Below are positions 1 to 13,955 of a stretch of 64,000 nucleotides of DNA, piece after piece; positions within the stretch are counted from its first letter, which is position 1; the number at the start of each line of letters is the position of its first letter. The translations under genes and the position numbers were made by a program. The notes beneath the pieces are model-generated. The model saw only the letters and a program-made list of their open reading frames with translations, ran no database searches and was not told the DNA's origin. The stretch is from Terfezia claveryi (taxonomy: Eukaryota > Ascomycota > Pezizomycetes > Pezizales > Pezizaceae): the NCBI GenBank assembly GCA_015179025.1, contig WHUX01000006.1, positions 620,001 through 684,000 on the forward strand, in the 5' to 3' direction.

Positions 1-1506
1 GATGTATGTATGTTGGAGGGGTAATAGAATGGCTGTAGACTTTAAGGAGGAGAAGAAGCAAAGAAATGCATGAAAAGCAGAAGAGCGGAAGCCTAGTTTG
101 GATGGATCTGTGTCACGATTTTTGCTTTTGATGAGCCTACCCGTCTGGTCACCAATTCACCGTCCCTTCTCTGGCCTTGAGTGACAATCTACCAGGGACA
201 TTACTGCTACATCCGTTCTGTTGGTTGGCCGGGTCCCCACATACATGCTAGCTCGTTGGGAGTTCGCTACGGGACAGGAGAGCGTCTTAAAGTTTCAAAC
301 CGGCCATGAAGCAGAAGCATGAGCATGAGCATGAGCATGAGCACGAGCGTGAGCACGAGCATGAGCACGGGCACCTTGATTCTGACTCTGAAGTCTGTCT
401 GTCTGTCTCTGTGTCCTGACGAGCACCCTGTTCATTTCCTTGCGTGGAAACATCACAGTGCGAGCAAGGCTCAGAGGCGTGACTCTAACTTATCTGTACC
501 CCATGGACAGGACACAATAATATCACCCTCAAGAAAGATTTTCGAAGGTTTTTTTTTTATCTATCCCCGCGGCCGCAGATGGGCGGTGACAGACAATCGC
601 TGTTGTATATGTAGGATGGGGTTTAGATCCCAGCCCCATTTCGGGGCACACACGCGCGCTCTCATTGTGCAGGGGTTGACACAATGAAATCGTATCGTAT
701 GGGCACATTATGTGAGGCGGCGGAGGTGGTGGGTGGAGAAAACCCATCTTCGTTGTTCATATCGCATATTATATTACCCCAACAGAACCCCACACTCGAT
801 CCCTCCACACCAACACACCACACCACCAACCAGAAAGTCACACCCGGCTTTATCACAAGCCAGCAAAGGGTTTATTGGAAGAAGCAAAGTTAAAAATAAC
901 TGCGTGGGGGATTATTCAGCGCATCAGGCAAGGCAATGGCACAAACATCTAATTCTTCCTCTTAAAAGTGAGATGATATTATTTCATTTATTTGTATGTG
1001 AAGAGATAATGGTGGTAGTAGGTAATAAGTAATAGTCGGAGTATCTCCTTTTCACACAGTAATAATCAGGAAATCCTTCTCACACACCAAAATTCACCAC
1101 AACAGCCCTCTATAATAACCTAACTGACAAATAAATATTAAGCTACGTAAAGGAAAAGAATACCGTGACCAGACAATCAACTCATCCGTTGTGACTGATA
1201 TGGGGATGATAGGAGAGGAATAGATTGAAAAAGAAGACCCTTCTGAGCTCCGAAAACCCAAGAACAATCAGAACGCCCACTTAAAAACATGTATCCACCG
1301 TTAAACAAGAAGGGAATTTGCAGGAGGAGCAGAGTGAGAATTCGCCGACAAAACATTAATCCCAAACTCTATGAAGATATAATAAATAAAAAACTATTCG
1401 CCAACCAGAGAAAAACAAGAAAGAAAACCCAAGTTATCCCATAAAGAAAAACCAAAAGAATCCGCCGTCCCAATGCAAATCATGTCCGTACCATTAACTG
1501 AAATTT
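1..1506. other. Intergenic, no gene recognised
   Basis: This stretch lies downstream of the CreA-type gene and holds no ORF with a recognisable domain. It has a hexamer repeat near 318-372 and a T run near 549-557. From about 900 onward it is A/T-rich and probably includes the 3' untranslated region of the repressor gene, which reads leftward. Confidence 0.6.
318..372 (+). repeat. Degenerate ATGAGC hexamer repeat
   Basis: About nine imperfect tandem copies of ATGAGC, with variants such as ACGAGC and GTGAGC. They read as repeated Met-Ser or Ser-Thr codons in one frame. No surrounding gene supports translation, so it is treated as a simple repeat. Confidence 0.8.
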
Positions 1507-2697
1507 TCAAACTCGCTCGGCTAAGTCATTCCCGGCGACAGAGTTCGCTGATGAGGATGAGTTCGAGGCGATGTCAATGTTCAGGAGATCATGCACAGCC
1601 ACCCTTGGAACCGGAAGTTTCCTCTGGCTTCCATCTGTACGGCTTATTATATCGCTTAAACTAATGGCACCGGCTCGTTTAGTCGGCTGTGGAGGAATGA
1701 TGGTGTTGTATGGGTCAGCAATCTCCATAGGAGCGAGAGCAGGCATGTGTCGGAGGGACAAGTGGCGAATGCTTGGAAGCTGCATCTGGTAGTCATAGTC
1801 CCTTGGATAAATTCTTGGTGAATGGTGAGGGGTTGCCAATGGGGTGTGTTCTGGGGTGGGAGAGCATGAGTCGTGGGAGAAGGTAGGAGAAGATGGGGCT
1901 GTCGATACTGGTGAAGTAGGCCTCGACCTTTTCACTGCACGGTGTGCCATGTATGGATCATCATCCTCATGAGAATGTGATCTTGACATCGGATGACTGT
2001 GACCGGACAAGGATGGAAGGGGAGGAAGCTGTTGTCGGTGTTGCTGGATATGGTGTCCATAGTGATGTGGGGTAAGGTACAACCGCTCACGCTCAAGCTG
2101 AGCACTGGCAGTTTGTGCAAGCACACCAAGGTCCAGGTTACCCCCCATCGATGGAGTGCTGCTGGACCTTCCAAAAGGCGAATAACCATGGAGATGCGAG
2201 AGATGCATTGGATGATGGCTAGGAGGGGAAACATTGGGTGAGCCCACATTTGAGGCAGGAGCAGATTTTGAAATCAACTTGGGAGGGGGGGGCATCATCG
2301 CCCCGACGATCTGCTCTTGTGGTGTTGTGGTACCCGATTGTGACGACTTGTTACTTCGTCTGGAATTTGGGTTTGTGTGAATCCTTGAATGTCGGGTGAG
2401 TTCATCAGATCGGCTGAATCTCTTTGAGCATCCTGCAAATGTGCACCCATGTGGTTTCTCTCCCGTGTGTGTTCGGATGTGTCGAGTCTGATGCTCGAGA
2501 CGATGGAATGCCTTGTCACATAGAGGGCACTTGTACGGCCGTGGGAGTTCACCCCTTTGATCTGTCTGCATATCCTGGGCACCGCTAGCTATCAATGGAG
2601 GCAGCATACTTATAGTACTCGAAGCCATGTTATCGTACGTATGAGAGGGTTGTTGGAGTAGTGAGGAGATGCTGTTTGTTGAAGCGGCTCGTTGCAT
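1507..2697 (-). CDS. creA: CreA/Mig1-type C2H2 zinc-finger carbon catabolite repressor
   Basis: A DNA-binding repressor of the CreA/Cre1 family, which in ascomycetes represses alternative-carbon genes at SYGGRG sites when glucose is present and acts in the nucleus. The single exon encodes 396 residues, close to the usual 400-430. Two C2H2 fingers lie at residues 57-77 (C57, C60, H73, H77) and 85-107 (C85, C90, H103, H107). They have the family sequence with RLEHQTRH and RSDELTRH recognition helices joined by a HTGEKPH linker. Low-complexity Ser/Pro/His segments follow. Near residues 350-375 lies the conserved block [20 protein letters not shown], typical of the CreA C-terminal region. The N-terminus starts directly with MQRAASTNS; no upstream exon was needed. 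The assignment is strong. It is isolated, with a roughly 10 kb gene-poor region upstream. Confidence 0.95.
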   Translation of the reverse strand: MQRAASTNSISSLLQQPSHTYDNMASSTISMLPPLIASGAQDMQTDQRGELPRPYKCPLCDKAFHRLEHQTRHIRTHTGEKPHGCTFAGCSKRFSRSDELTRHSRIHTNPNSRRSNKSSQSGTTTPQEQIVGAMMPPPPKLISKSAPASNVGSPNVSPPSHHPMHLSHLHGYSPFGRSSSTPSMGGNLDLGVLAQTASAQLERERLYLTPHHYGHHIQQHRQQLPPLPSLSGHSHPMSRSHSHEDDDPYMAHRAVKRSRPTSPVSTAPSSPTFSHDSCSPTPEHTPLATPHHSPRIYPRDYDYQMQLPSIRHLSLRHMPALAPMEIADPYNTIIPPQPTKRAGAISLSDIISRTDGSQRKLPVPRVAVHDLLNIDIASNSSSSANSVAGNDLAERV

Positions 2698-2935
2698 GTG
2701 AAGCGTGTTGTTCTTCGTAGGCGTAGGCGAATGAATTTTTTATGACGACTACTGCTTGTTTTGCGTGAGGAAGTGTTGATGTAGCGCTAGTTCAGAAAAC
2801 TTGAATCGAGAGTTCAGCGAGGCGGATAACGCAAGTGGAACGGGGTGGGCCGCAAATATATAGGGATGAGTTTGGGCTGTTGTAAGGGAAAAATATTAGG
2901 CGCGGAGATCGATAGATGGGGCGTGGGGAAAATAA
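2698..2935 (-). promoter_or_regulatory. Putative promoter of the creA gene with SYGGRG motifs
   Basis: Upstream of the repressor ATG on the minus strand there is a TATA-like CTATATATTTG at about 2853-2863, roughly 160 nt from the start codon. Two matches to the CreA consensus SYGGRG are visible on the plus strand, GCGGAG at 2902-2907 and GTGGGG at 2923-2928. Autoregulation of creA is known in other ascomycetes. The motif is short, so these sites are suggestive only. Confidence 0.35.
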
Positions 2936-5900
2936 AAAAAATGAGGTGTGGCAGGGAAGGGCGTGGGAGGGACGCTAGTGTGGGTTGAGTTGCTTCGTGT
3001 GGGTTTGGTTGGGGTTGGGTGCGCCCTCAGGCTCCTGCGTGCTGCCTGCCACCTGGGCTTGTGTAGAAGGTCGCTATGATCCGACTCCCTCTCGCAACTT
3101 GTATCAGGCTCCTCTCTTGCGAGCAGGAGATATACTTAGCTTTCGTGCCCTCCCCGGGCGACCGCTCCGCCGGGGCAGGCACAGACAAACGAAAACGAAG
3201 AGGTGCCTGCGTGGACCCTCTATTACAGACGGGTTACCTGCTGCCTATGCTTTTTTTCGCACTCACCCACCCAAGACAATCAGTCAACTATGGTGGTGCT
3301 ACGAGGCCCTTTTGTTTCTTGCATGCTCTTTCCCTTATGCAGTGCCTGAACCAGACCACAGTGCCTAGGTACAGTACCTACGCTGCCCCAAAAGGATCAA
3401 GGGGGCAAATGGCTATGCCTGAGAGTGTGGTGGTGAGAGCTTGTTTGTGTCTTGGGGAAGGGGCAAGCCTACGGTTAGGCCACCCCAGGTGTTGCACGCT
3501 GACAGGCTCGACTAATGCGGAGAGAGTCAAAAGAAAGTTGCAACACAACAATGGCGTAAGAGACCTCGCTCGGCAATGGAGTGCATGTGGAGTGTGGAGA
3601 TGCAAATTGGGGGGAAGGGGCGGAGGGGAACGGGGAACGCCTGTGATAGGATATAGACTTTGTTGTGTTGTCGGTTTATAACTTCAACATACTTTTTCGG
3701 CGGATGGCTGTGTAAATGAAAGTTACGTACCAGGCAACCAGGCGCAATACGCTGCTGCTGGGTATTACCTTGCTGCGGTGGATCGGTGGTACTCTAACCG
3801 TCCTGACCCGGAATCACACTCGCAGTAGCAGCTGGTGGATCAAAAGGTTTCGCTCGTCCTAACCTTCTTGAAAACTCACAGCTTCCAATTAAAGTTGGCC
3901 CTTGCAAGGTCTACTGCGGGTGGATCAGGGCAGCCAGTGGGGGTAGAGGGTCTAGAGATATTTCTGCTTCGGCCAGACGGACGTCACAGGGTATCTGCAT
4001 CTACGGTCCTCAGGGTGCAAGCCGAGCGACAACGACCATCCTACGAAGCTGGGGTGCTTTTGACTTGGTTGGCTCAAGCAGGAGCGGGGGTCAACGGAAG
4101 AGGATACGAGGCCTATAGCCTTTCGTCGCTATTCTACAGTCAGTATGCAATCCCCTCTTTATTCCCCTCTTTCCCCGCCACAGAAGGGATCTATGACGCT
4201 GTTTCTGTTCATTCATACCCACAACGATACCATCTCTCAGGAAGAGTCAGGTATGAGGTAATGTCATGGTGCCTAATCCCTCCACCCAACGAGAATGCGC
4301 ATTAGGTCCTGGAGAAATCCTCACCCGGAAATGAACAAAATATGAGGGACATGAATTCTGGGCTGTGAAAGTGGGGGGTTGTTTCTAACCCCCTCACCCC
4401 TATGATGCCATTGCGTATGCACCACAGCGACGCGAGCCCTGCAAACAGCTTTGGCTTCTATCTATTTTTTATCCCGCCTTGGGCAGGGTGCAAGGAACCC
4501 TCGCTGGTTCAAGGGAAGACCCAGATTTACCTACCTACATAAATGCCTAGCTTGTGATGCGGCGGACTCCTCGAGATAGGGGATTTAGTTGAGGCTTCTC
4601 TCATGTGAGGGCACGCTTCCCAGTGATAATGGTGAAATGGTGTGCATGTGGAAATAAGTTCGGTAGTGTCTACTGGGTACATGAGATGATAGGCAATAGG
4701 TAAGATCGCATGAAGCTGGCCGTTGACTGATAGGCATACCATTAGCGGCCGCCGGCCACCTTCTCGACAGATTACGTTGATGATGCTTTCTGTCCATGCA
4801 ACTCACACAGAAGCTTAACTGGCTTGCATATAACATCCGGAACAGGTCGGTGTACCAAATTACACTTCCATCGCGGTAAATTCGCAATATAGGTACAAAC
4901 CCTCAGATATTACACGTGATGTATTTATTACCAATATCCATCCAGGGGACGCCGACGCTCCAAAGGACATCTCTATAGGAATACAGTGGGGGTTCCCTGG
5001 GGATGATAGGACACCATAAAAAGTGGAGATCAGGGGTAGCGAGGGCTGGTCTGATTTCAGATAATTACGGCCAGCCGAAACAGCGAATGATAGGCGTGTT
5101 TGATGTGTCGTGTCCATAACAGCTTGCACCTGGAGGCTAACCGCTGTGCAAATACCCTTCTCCGTGTTCTCCGCATTAAATAAGCGTTCTTTTTTTGTTT
5201 CCCAACCGTCAAACAATTCGTTGACAATGAATCAGGCATGAATCGGACACTTCCTGAAAAAAAGGATAGGCAGGCTGCTCAGCCTTTGTCCTTAAGCACC
5301 CATGGTTCAGCTCAGTTATGCCTCGGAAATCGCTTCAAGCGAAAGGGTTCTATTTCCCCAGTCTATCAAAAACACCTTACCCTCGTCTCTCGTGGGTAGC
5401 GGGACCAAGGGTATGCGACCGCATGGGCATTAATCCCCTTCAGCCCTTCTCTCCGTGGGGGCAATAAGAAGTTGGAATAACCGGCCCTTAAAACCCGTAG
5501 GATGTAAATCAGGCAGGGAGCACGGCGACCATGGAGACAACCCGGGTACTCAGATTTAATATGCAAGGACTTTCTGGGAAAGTACTTCATTATTGTCCCT
5601 GACGTTCCTGCGCTGGAGAATTGTTGTTCAATGTAATCATTTCGGTTGTGACAGGGCGCCAATGATAAGCATTGTTCCGATCCCAGGAGTGTATCAAAAT
5701 TTAATGGAAATTCTACACTCTTTAGGGCAATGATGCTCGGAGATATTTCAACTTCAGGTCACAAAAGCTAGGTGTTTCTAAGGTTCCATGTTTAGCTCAC
5801 CATTTTTTTTGGCGTGCAGGTCATTGGGTGGGGTCGGTCAGGATTCTCCGCCCACTAAGTAACACCGTTCCGATTAGTTTTTCCGTGCCTGTGATTCACC

Positions 5901-8900
5901 ACATGCAAATAAATTACTAAGTAATTCCCAATTACATATTCTGCACAAGAAAAACTCTGCCGGGGACAGATGAATCTGGTCCAAGACATCCCAAAAACCC
6001 AACTTTGGCTTGGATTTCATGCTTCAGGGAGGAGGTATCTTTGACTCCGCCTTGCTGTTCTCAGCTGTTGTGCATTCTCACCTTTTTTTTTCTTTTTTTC
6101 TGACTTTGCTTAGTGACACTGACACTGACGAGCGTAATTTGAATCGATATCCCGAGGCAGGATGATATGATGATGTGGTGAGATCGTTAGGTCTCACTCC
6201 GACGTCTCGTCCCCACATTTCACTCATTCATCTAATTTAGCCAGTGAGCCTCCCAATTCAGGTACAAAGGTGTCATTCCCGTCCCCGCCTGTGGATAGGG
6301 AAAATCACCCCCCCAGCTGCTGTCTCCCCACTGGACTGTGCTCTTCCTGCCCAACGTTGAACTGTCTAAGAAACCTTTCGTATTCAGTAGAAGAATTATG
6401 GAAATCCTTGGCTGCCCCTTTTCCCCCAGTCCTGCACTGTTGTCTTTTGTGTTCCTGGAGCGGCGTGTATGTAACCGAGCCACAGTCACATGTGTAACAA
6501 AGGTGCCCACAAAAAAGGCGCCCACAAAGAACCCGATCCCAATCTAATGCTAGAAATTACCGAGAAAAAAAAGAAGGAAGATGCCCAGAACATGGGACCA
6601 CCTTTTGTTGGCAAAATCGCAATAATTGATTGACGCTGCCTTCCCATATTAAATGTCCGCTGTGGGGAAAGGAAAAAGCAGGTAATGTGCATGAGGATAT
6701 GGGAATTAGAGTGTTCTAGCTCCTCCCAATCGTTGTGGTATAGGGAGCATCGGAATCCGACCAGCGTGTACTTTCCCGGAATGGAGATTCAAAAAACATT
6801 TGCATCGATTGAATCTACCTTTTGCGTTGCTTCGATCTTCTTCTCCCCACGCCACGCTGGGGCATGGATACCGTTGTGCCTGGACCAATGTGTTGGTCTA
6901 GCTTATTTCCTTGCTTAGCCAACTGGACAAGTTGTCCCGAGTTTTGCCGATATCGCGAGATGCCGCTTGTATCAAGATCGTCTCATACAGCATGCCCGCA
7001 ATTGCACAAGTTTGAATTGCGATTATTGGTGATAGGTGAGTTATGAGACCTTTTGTGAATTTTGTTTATAATTACCGTTGGTTGTTCTAAAACCCAGTTA
7101 AGAAAACGGTAACTGGCTCCTAACCCTCACACACCTTGATCCGCCAAATAAATAAATACACTCAGATACCTATGTTATGAGTTAAAAAAAAATCTGCACG
7201 CCAAACACCTGAGCTTAGTCATATCGGATTCGGTGGGAGTTCTCCTGTGTTGAGCTGCGCCAACCCCTTACAGATATCGGCTTATCAAGATTCTAGTCGA
7301 CAACATCATTTCAGTCTTGCTTGATGTCATCCACCAACAGCTCCAACTAGGGTGATCTTGCCTGTAATGGACGTAGGGTAAAAACTTCACGTATTGCCAG
7401 AGTAGGTTTACATTCAATACAGGCGATGGATAGTCTGGCCTGTAGAGATGTTGCTCCATTTTGGAGGCGGTCAAGCTCGAAGCAAATTCTAACCAATGGT
7501 GGAGACTATTGGATTGGAGTGAAGATATATAGAAAAATTTACCCATACAAAGAAGCAAAGAATCACCACATGTGATGCCTCTTGCTATTCATATGAATCT
7601 CAAGACCATTTTTTTTTTTCTCTTACATTTTACCTACCTCATGTATCGGATTTTGCCGTTGAGCAACTATTATGCGAGAAAACAGACCAGATAAAGTTCA
7701 GATAACACTGCTACAAAGTACCTCAGAAACCCCTCGATTTAAGAAACATGTACCCTCTACAATTGGTATGGGAATATATACCTCGTCATAAGAAACCCCG
7801 CGTTATCAGAAAACTCCATGATAAGACATGACTGTAACCGGAAGGAAGTGAGATTACCTGTCTATCGATTTAGATATATGTCCTGTATTAGAATGGCCTT
7901 TAAATCTCGGAAACACTTCATACGCTAGGGTAGGGTAAGTAGCACTATTAAAGATGTCAGATAGTAGGACCGAGGGGATATTCGCTCTGAACTGGGCAAC
8001 AGCCAAACCTACAACAATCTGCTTTCCGTGATAAACAGAAAGCTCCTGCATGTTCATGATTCTATTGCAAATGCTATTAGGTATGGATGCAGGCATTCTG
8101 AAAGCCCTAGTTTGTCCAGCTAAATATATAGTCACTGACTAAGCAGAAAGAGCAATTGTTAGGTACAACTTTATATTCCGTAAGCATTATCGATATTCTC
8201 GCAGCTCTGCATGAATAAAAATGTCGTCTTTCACATGTCAATGAAGTTTATTATTATTGACATAAACATTGTAGTCAAGATCACCACCTATTTGGGGTAC
8301 TTAAAACCAAGTTTTCCCGCTTGATAAGCGCTGCTCCACAAGAAAACCTTGATCACAAAGTTTCCCCAAGGCTCCAGAGCCTTATTTGTTATCTTGAAAA
8401 GTTTACGTCAATAGTTCGCAATTCTTTTCAGTAATCCGCGCTGACGTCTGAGGCTTGGCCGCCTTGAGTTTACTTGCTGCTCCCCCCTCCCACCCCAGAA
8501 TACAGCACAGCTGGAATGTTCTGTAGAGCTTCATCCCTCCACAATAAGGATTGGACAACTAAACGAAAACGTTAGGTAACCGACCCTACCCGCTTTCTGG
8601 GACCTTTGCCTGAAGGCCTAATGTGCATACCTTTGTGTAATATTATAAAGCTTCATTTGAGTATAGAATCCGGGTACTTCTCTGCAGTTAGAGTTGGGAA
8701 CAAGGCTTAAAGCAAGCTTCAGCCTATATTTCCATGTCACCGAAGCTGGTACCAAAATCAGCCAAATATGTCAATATCAAACTCAATTTTGGCCCGCTTT
8801 AGGCTTCAATCTAGATCTACTCCCTGGTCAGGTTACATGTGTATGCAAAGCAACGTTTTTACCGCTAACAGGTAAAACTTACGGGGATCTCCCACTACGG

Positions 8901-11900
8901 GACACTTGATGCCCGAGGCCACGCCAGAAGCCAGCCGGGCATAAATGTGGCATGGCACACTAATGCCAGGGGAAGGACATGAATGAGGATCACCCAATCA
9001 TGGATCACCCGGGGCCACGAATGTAAAGGTAACCACGTGGAGTTCTTTATCCGGTTTATTTTATTTTATTTTTTTTGATAGTCATTACTCATATTTCTTT
9101 ATCCGGGTCGTAGTACCAGAAGCGTTACTGAGCGGGATATATTTCAACGCGATAGACAGCCGCAGCCATGGGTGGAGAGTGTTCGTAATTTATCTCACAG
9201 TTCTACTAACAATCGCTAATTTGACCTGTGCTATAATAGCATCGCGGACACCTCAGAGGAAAAATTTTCAGAAGAGATAACTCGCTCAATGGGGAAAAGC
9301 TAAAAGGTGCCCTGAAACTCGAAACGCGTGGGTACCTAGGTATGTATAGAAGGTCTGGGGTTACGCATGCCGTTTTGTGGCACAGCTGTTGTGCCGATGT
9401 AACAAGCATAACAGTGACCTGCCAAGAAGGTGGGAAGAGGACATGGAAGGTGGATCATTATACTGGTTCACCAGGCGGAGGAGACGATCACTGCTTGGAG
9501 GAGGGACATGGCCATAGCGTCCTCGCGGGTCACACCCAATCGATATCAGCATAAAGTCGAGGCACAGGCCTCCGCGTAAACTGTTCGGCGTAGAAATTCG
9601 GAATAAAAATGTGGGGGTCACATGTGTGGAAGGTCTTTCTGTCTGAAATTGCGGGAGCGGGATTATCACCGGCCCCATATTGGTTCTCCTGAAATATGAT
9701 AACGTGATTGACTCTCCCTACATGCGTGTGGGTGTGGATGTGTCATGGATAAATAATATGCAGCAGATATCCAAGCACACTGGAAACTAGAAGCGTAAGG
9801 TATCCATAATCCGTAACTCCACTCCGCGACCGGAAAGACGGGAAGCGATGTCGTACCATGACATCGTCCATAGTCTATGCCATCTAGTGGGCGGAATCTC
9901 CTCTCCCGAGGAATTTCTGTTCTCGATTGAGTTAGAACCCGTACCATATAATTACCTGTAGAGGATCGACCAGGTCCTCCTCAAGGGTCAGCTTTAGAGA
10001 AATCACCACCTGGAGGGCCACGTGTGGTGTTAGCTTTTTTCCGTACTCTATTCATAGAGAAATTTGTTGAATAGGGGTGCCTTGAGTGCCTTGTTATCTC
10101 CTTTGTAGGAAAAGAAGTAACTGGAAAAGACGTCACCCAAACCGAGTTGCCCCTTATCTTATTGGTACATTAATCAGGGGATCTAGTCCCGCTGCAGGAA
10201 CCGGAACTTACCCAAGGGCCAACGCTGCCGTCAAAATGAAACGACCTATTTATGCGGTTAGCACCGATATTTACTGTAGGGAGAATTTCGGTGGCCACCT
10301 ACTTCGCCGAGTGAATGACATCGTCGAGGTGATTCGCATTCCTGAAACGACGACCGCCGGTGTATACATTCAGTAAACAAAATTGTCGTCATCCCCCCGA
10401 GGGCGGCTTGAGGGATGGACATGAGAACATCCCGTGCACTGCTCAGAAAATGGGATTAGAATGCATGGGAGTTGAGGGTAACATCACCGACGATAACCAA
10501 AAAAGGCAACAATCATATCCAGCCGAGGAAAAATGGTTAATGGTTTTAGGATGACTCCTGACAAGCAAGGTCCGCGGTTGGCACATCGAGTAAGAACAAA
10601 AACATCATTTTTTTGCGCAAAGGTCGACATTGCAGTATTGGTACAAAGGCCGGCAAGAAGACCGTTGAGATCATCCGCAAGGACACCGCCTTGTATTCTA
10701 TCTTTTCCTCAACTTCCAGCCTGGGTACATCACAGTGGCAGTAATATCACTGATGTTCTCGCAAGCCAATTGCCATCACTCTAGTTGGATTTTAAACATC
10801 AGCAATCCCCACCTGAATAAAGTTGGGCATAACAGGTTTAAGAAAAAGTTTTATTCACGGAAGTATTAATGGAGCATAACCGGTCAATGGAAATCTCTCA
10901 ACCTAAATGAAGGGAACGACTGGTGCCTGAAAAGCGTCAGAGAGATAACATAAACTGTTATCATTCCCCAAATCTACCTTTGTGATGTCTGCTGGGTCGA
11001 AATATCCCGTGGCCATAGCATGATGAAACTACTCAACTGTCCTATCACTACGCTGCAGGATTTCATGATTGGACTTCCCAATCTCTTACCCTAATCCAAG
11101 CCCTACGTATTGTTAGAGATTGGTCCAACATGGAGCATAACAACGACTTGACACCTTCTGATGATTCCGGAGAGCCCCATTGGAGAGGTTTGGGGCTTGG
11201 TGGTAGGACACATTGAGAAGGGGCCGGTGGCTGGCCTGCTGTAGCAAGAACCGCTACCGCCAGCCCAGCTCTTAATCCACTCGAGATAAGTTTGACGCTA
11301 ACGCGCAATACCGTTGGGCCCGTTACAATATGAGGGAAAATCCGCCTCAGGACCCTCGGGGATGTGAATGACAGTCCAACTTCGAGAAGAGCAGAGAGGC
11401 AGCAAATTCCGATGTCATCAGTAACAAAGTCTGAGGCGTATAGCTTAGGCTACTATCCAAGAAGAGCGCCGTACTCTCTGGGACACGGTAATCTCGTTCC
11501 ATCGTCGGCTAATGGACCTGCAAAGATTGTGTCAACGTTGACTTCGAAACTCACATTCATTGCGACCCCTTACAATATTTCAAAAATTAGCAACTGATCT
11601 CACAAGTCGATTATTTATCAGTCAAAGCTTTACATACCATTCCGTTTTCGTACATTTGCACAAAAGCTCCTTCAGCGACTGGTATTATAGCAAATAATGT
11701 ACTAATTAGTTGATGTTACCCTGAGATAAGCGATGTTGAGACCATATGTTGCTGAGTTCCCCGTGCAGAAGTTTGCCCCATTTGCTCCTCCAATGAGAAT
11801 TGGTGGAATAAACACTCCAGCCAACGTTGCAAGATCACTGTATATTTCATTACTTCAATTCAGTGATATTGGCTATGGAAATAGCGGAGAAGTAGGACTA

Positions 11901-12589
11901 ACTGCTGGAACCCTTGTAGCAATGCAAGGATGCGGGCATACGGTCATTCAAACCAAAAATGGCGATATCTTACGGTGCTTCTTCATGAACGGGAGAATGT
12001 GGGGGGGTTCAGCGTAGTTTTTTGAAAATTGCAAAGAACATCAGCGCCTTACACGGAAGAGAAACGCAAAATCATAGTCTCCCACCAATCCATCTCTGAA
12101 CAACCACAGTAGCGCCGCTGAATGACAGAAACATTATGATACGCACTTTGTTGTAAAACCTTTTACAAGTCTCTTGAGACGCTCTCCAAAAGTCGCCCGC
12201 GACCCAATGTGCCCTGGTCGGCAGTTGTAATTAATGGAGGCCGTACACGTATATGTGAGATAGTCTCGCCGCTAGACTAAGAGCTGAGGAGGGGGCACAT
12301 GAAGTCCAAAGATTGTAGTGAGCCAGTGGACTGCCATAAATAGACTAGTTCTTGTCGGATAAGTTGAAAGGCGGTATGTAGACCCCACAAGGTGTCTATA
12401 TAGGTTGGATTTGCCTCCATGGCCCCTCAAGTCTATGGCGGTAGAACCCGGGCTTCCTGTGCATAGGTATCTCGGTCTGCCACCCGCAACTTCGATAAGG
12501 CAATATCTCACGTGACTTAGTGCCAAATTCCAATCTTTTTAACGTACTTGAGGTTCAGCTTCGACATACTGGTACCAGCTTCGCCCCCA
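2936..12589. other. Long gene-poor region
   Basis: Nearly 10 kb without a recognisable gene. ORFs are short, overlap on both strands, and show no family motif, no splice-consistent chain and no reverse transcriptase or transposase signature by eye. The base composition is mixed rather than strongly AT-rich. It may be old, decayed repeat sequence or regulatory space, but nothing seen here decides between these. Confidence 0.5.
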
Positions 12590-13452
12590 ATGTCAAACCT
12601 TCGGTGCCTACATCCAGCAACCCGAGCTATACTACCAATACGATGCGCCTATAATGCGTCGATACCACCGGCTGCACAATTCCATAATTCGCCTGCGGTA
12701 GGGGCTCGAGTTCGCACCACAAGGGACAACAACAGGAACAGAGGGGTATCTGCAATTCACCGAAAATATCCCAAAGACCCATTATCAGTATCCAAAGTGC
12801 CACTTCCAGAGCCTGCAAAACCGGAAGAAAAGCAGCCCGTCACCGTGGACAGTGATCATGGACTTTACGGCTTCTTTGCAAACAGTGGCAAGGTGTTGCC
12901 GACCCCGGAAGAGGAAGTCCAGCATGGTATAGAAATTTCGATATACTGAGTGGAGTCGAGTTCAATGAAGCTAATATTGCTGGGATTCTTTAATTTTTAG
13001 GGAGGGCATGGTCCGTAGAGGAGCTGCGACGGAAAAGCTGGGAGGATTTACACAAGTTGTGGTGGCTGTGCGTGAAGGAGCGTAACATCTTGTACACCCA
13101 GGGCCTGGAAAGAAAAAGGCTTGATCCTGGATTTGGTGAATATGAAGCCAAGAGCAAGGACAGAGAAGTAAGTTCACAAAAACTGGTTAACGTGCTCGTG
13201 AGCCCTCGCTAACTTTCTCAAGATCAATCGAACTCAGAGGGCTATAAAACACGTGCTCACTGAGAGATATTATGCATGGCAAGATGCGAAGAAGCTTGCG
13301 AAGTCAGATCCCGAGGTTAATCTGACTGGTCACGGACCTGCATACGATCCCATGATTTTTGAGGTAAGTACAAAGACCCTGAGGATCAACTTCTGGCTTA
13401 CTAATAGAAGACTTAGGAGTCCGGCACCGACAAGGAGCCGACAGGAAGTTGA
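12590..13452 (+). CDS. MRPL4: Mitochondrial large-subunit ribosomal protein uL29m (MRPL4/MRPL47 family)
   Basis: A component of the mitochondrial 54S ribosomal subunit. Four exons fit: 12590-12926, 13001-13167, 13223-13363 and 13417-13452, giving 226 residues. Introns are 74, 55 and 53 nt with GT-AG ends; CTAAC and TACTAATA branch-like motifs are visible in introns 2 and 3. The N-terminal 45 residues are rich in Arg, Ala and Ser with no acidic residues, as in a mitochondrial presequence. The family core appears as [18 protein letters not shown] followed by [12 protein letters not shown], spanning the first splice junction. The start is the ATG at 12590; the open frame extends a little upstream but without another ATG. 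It is followed after 500 bp by the GDI gene on the same strand. Confidence is high for family and moderate for the exact last exon. Confidence 0.9.
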
Positions 13453-13955
13453 ATAACACAGCAGCAACAGACTCAGAGGGCAAACAAACAGGTGGCATGA
13501 GGAGAAGGCGTCCTCCATCAAAAATTCTTTGTACAGTTTCACTACCTTCAATAGCTAGACCTTTTGATTCCAGACCACGCAAGCTCACGTGGAAATAATG
13601 GACAACAACCAATGAATTTGAGTTAGATCAGGGGCAGCGGCCCATGTTGCCCAATTGCAGTCTATATGAATTTGCCTTGACCAAGTACTGAATGTCAGTG
13701 CCACAGCGCCGAGCTCAGTGCACAGATCAGGAGTGCCCGCACTAGCCTGTATTGGTATGGACACCGTACTGCTTTCGGCAAGAAAGCGCTAAGTCAGCAA
13801 GCGGGCCCGGGATACGTGTGTTCACGCCTGAACCCCTCCTTTCCGTCTTCAATCCTCCATCTTAACCTCCCGTCTTCTTCTCACGTTAGTTAATAATTTG
13901 TCAGTCCACGATACACGAACTCCAGTACCTAATATCTTTATTCTACAAAGCAATT

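Noticed and set aside
318..372. Hexamer array as a possible CRISPR or regulatory array
   Set aside because: Units are six bases and contiguous with no spacers; a simple repeat in a eukaryotic genome.
3076..4305. Plus-strand ORFs of 201 and 156 codons
   Set aside because: Cys/Arg/Leu-rich, no domain, not supported by splice-linked neighbours; likely chance ORFs.
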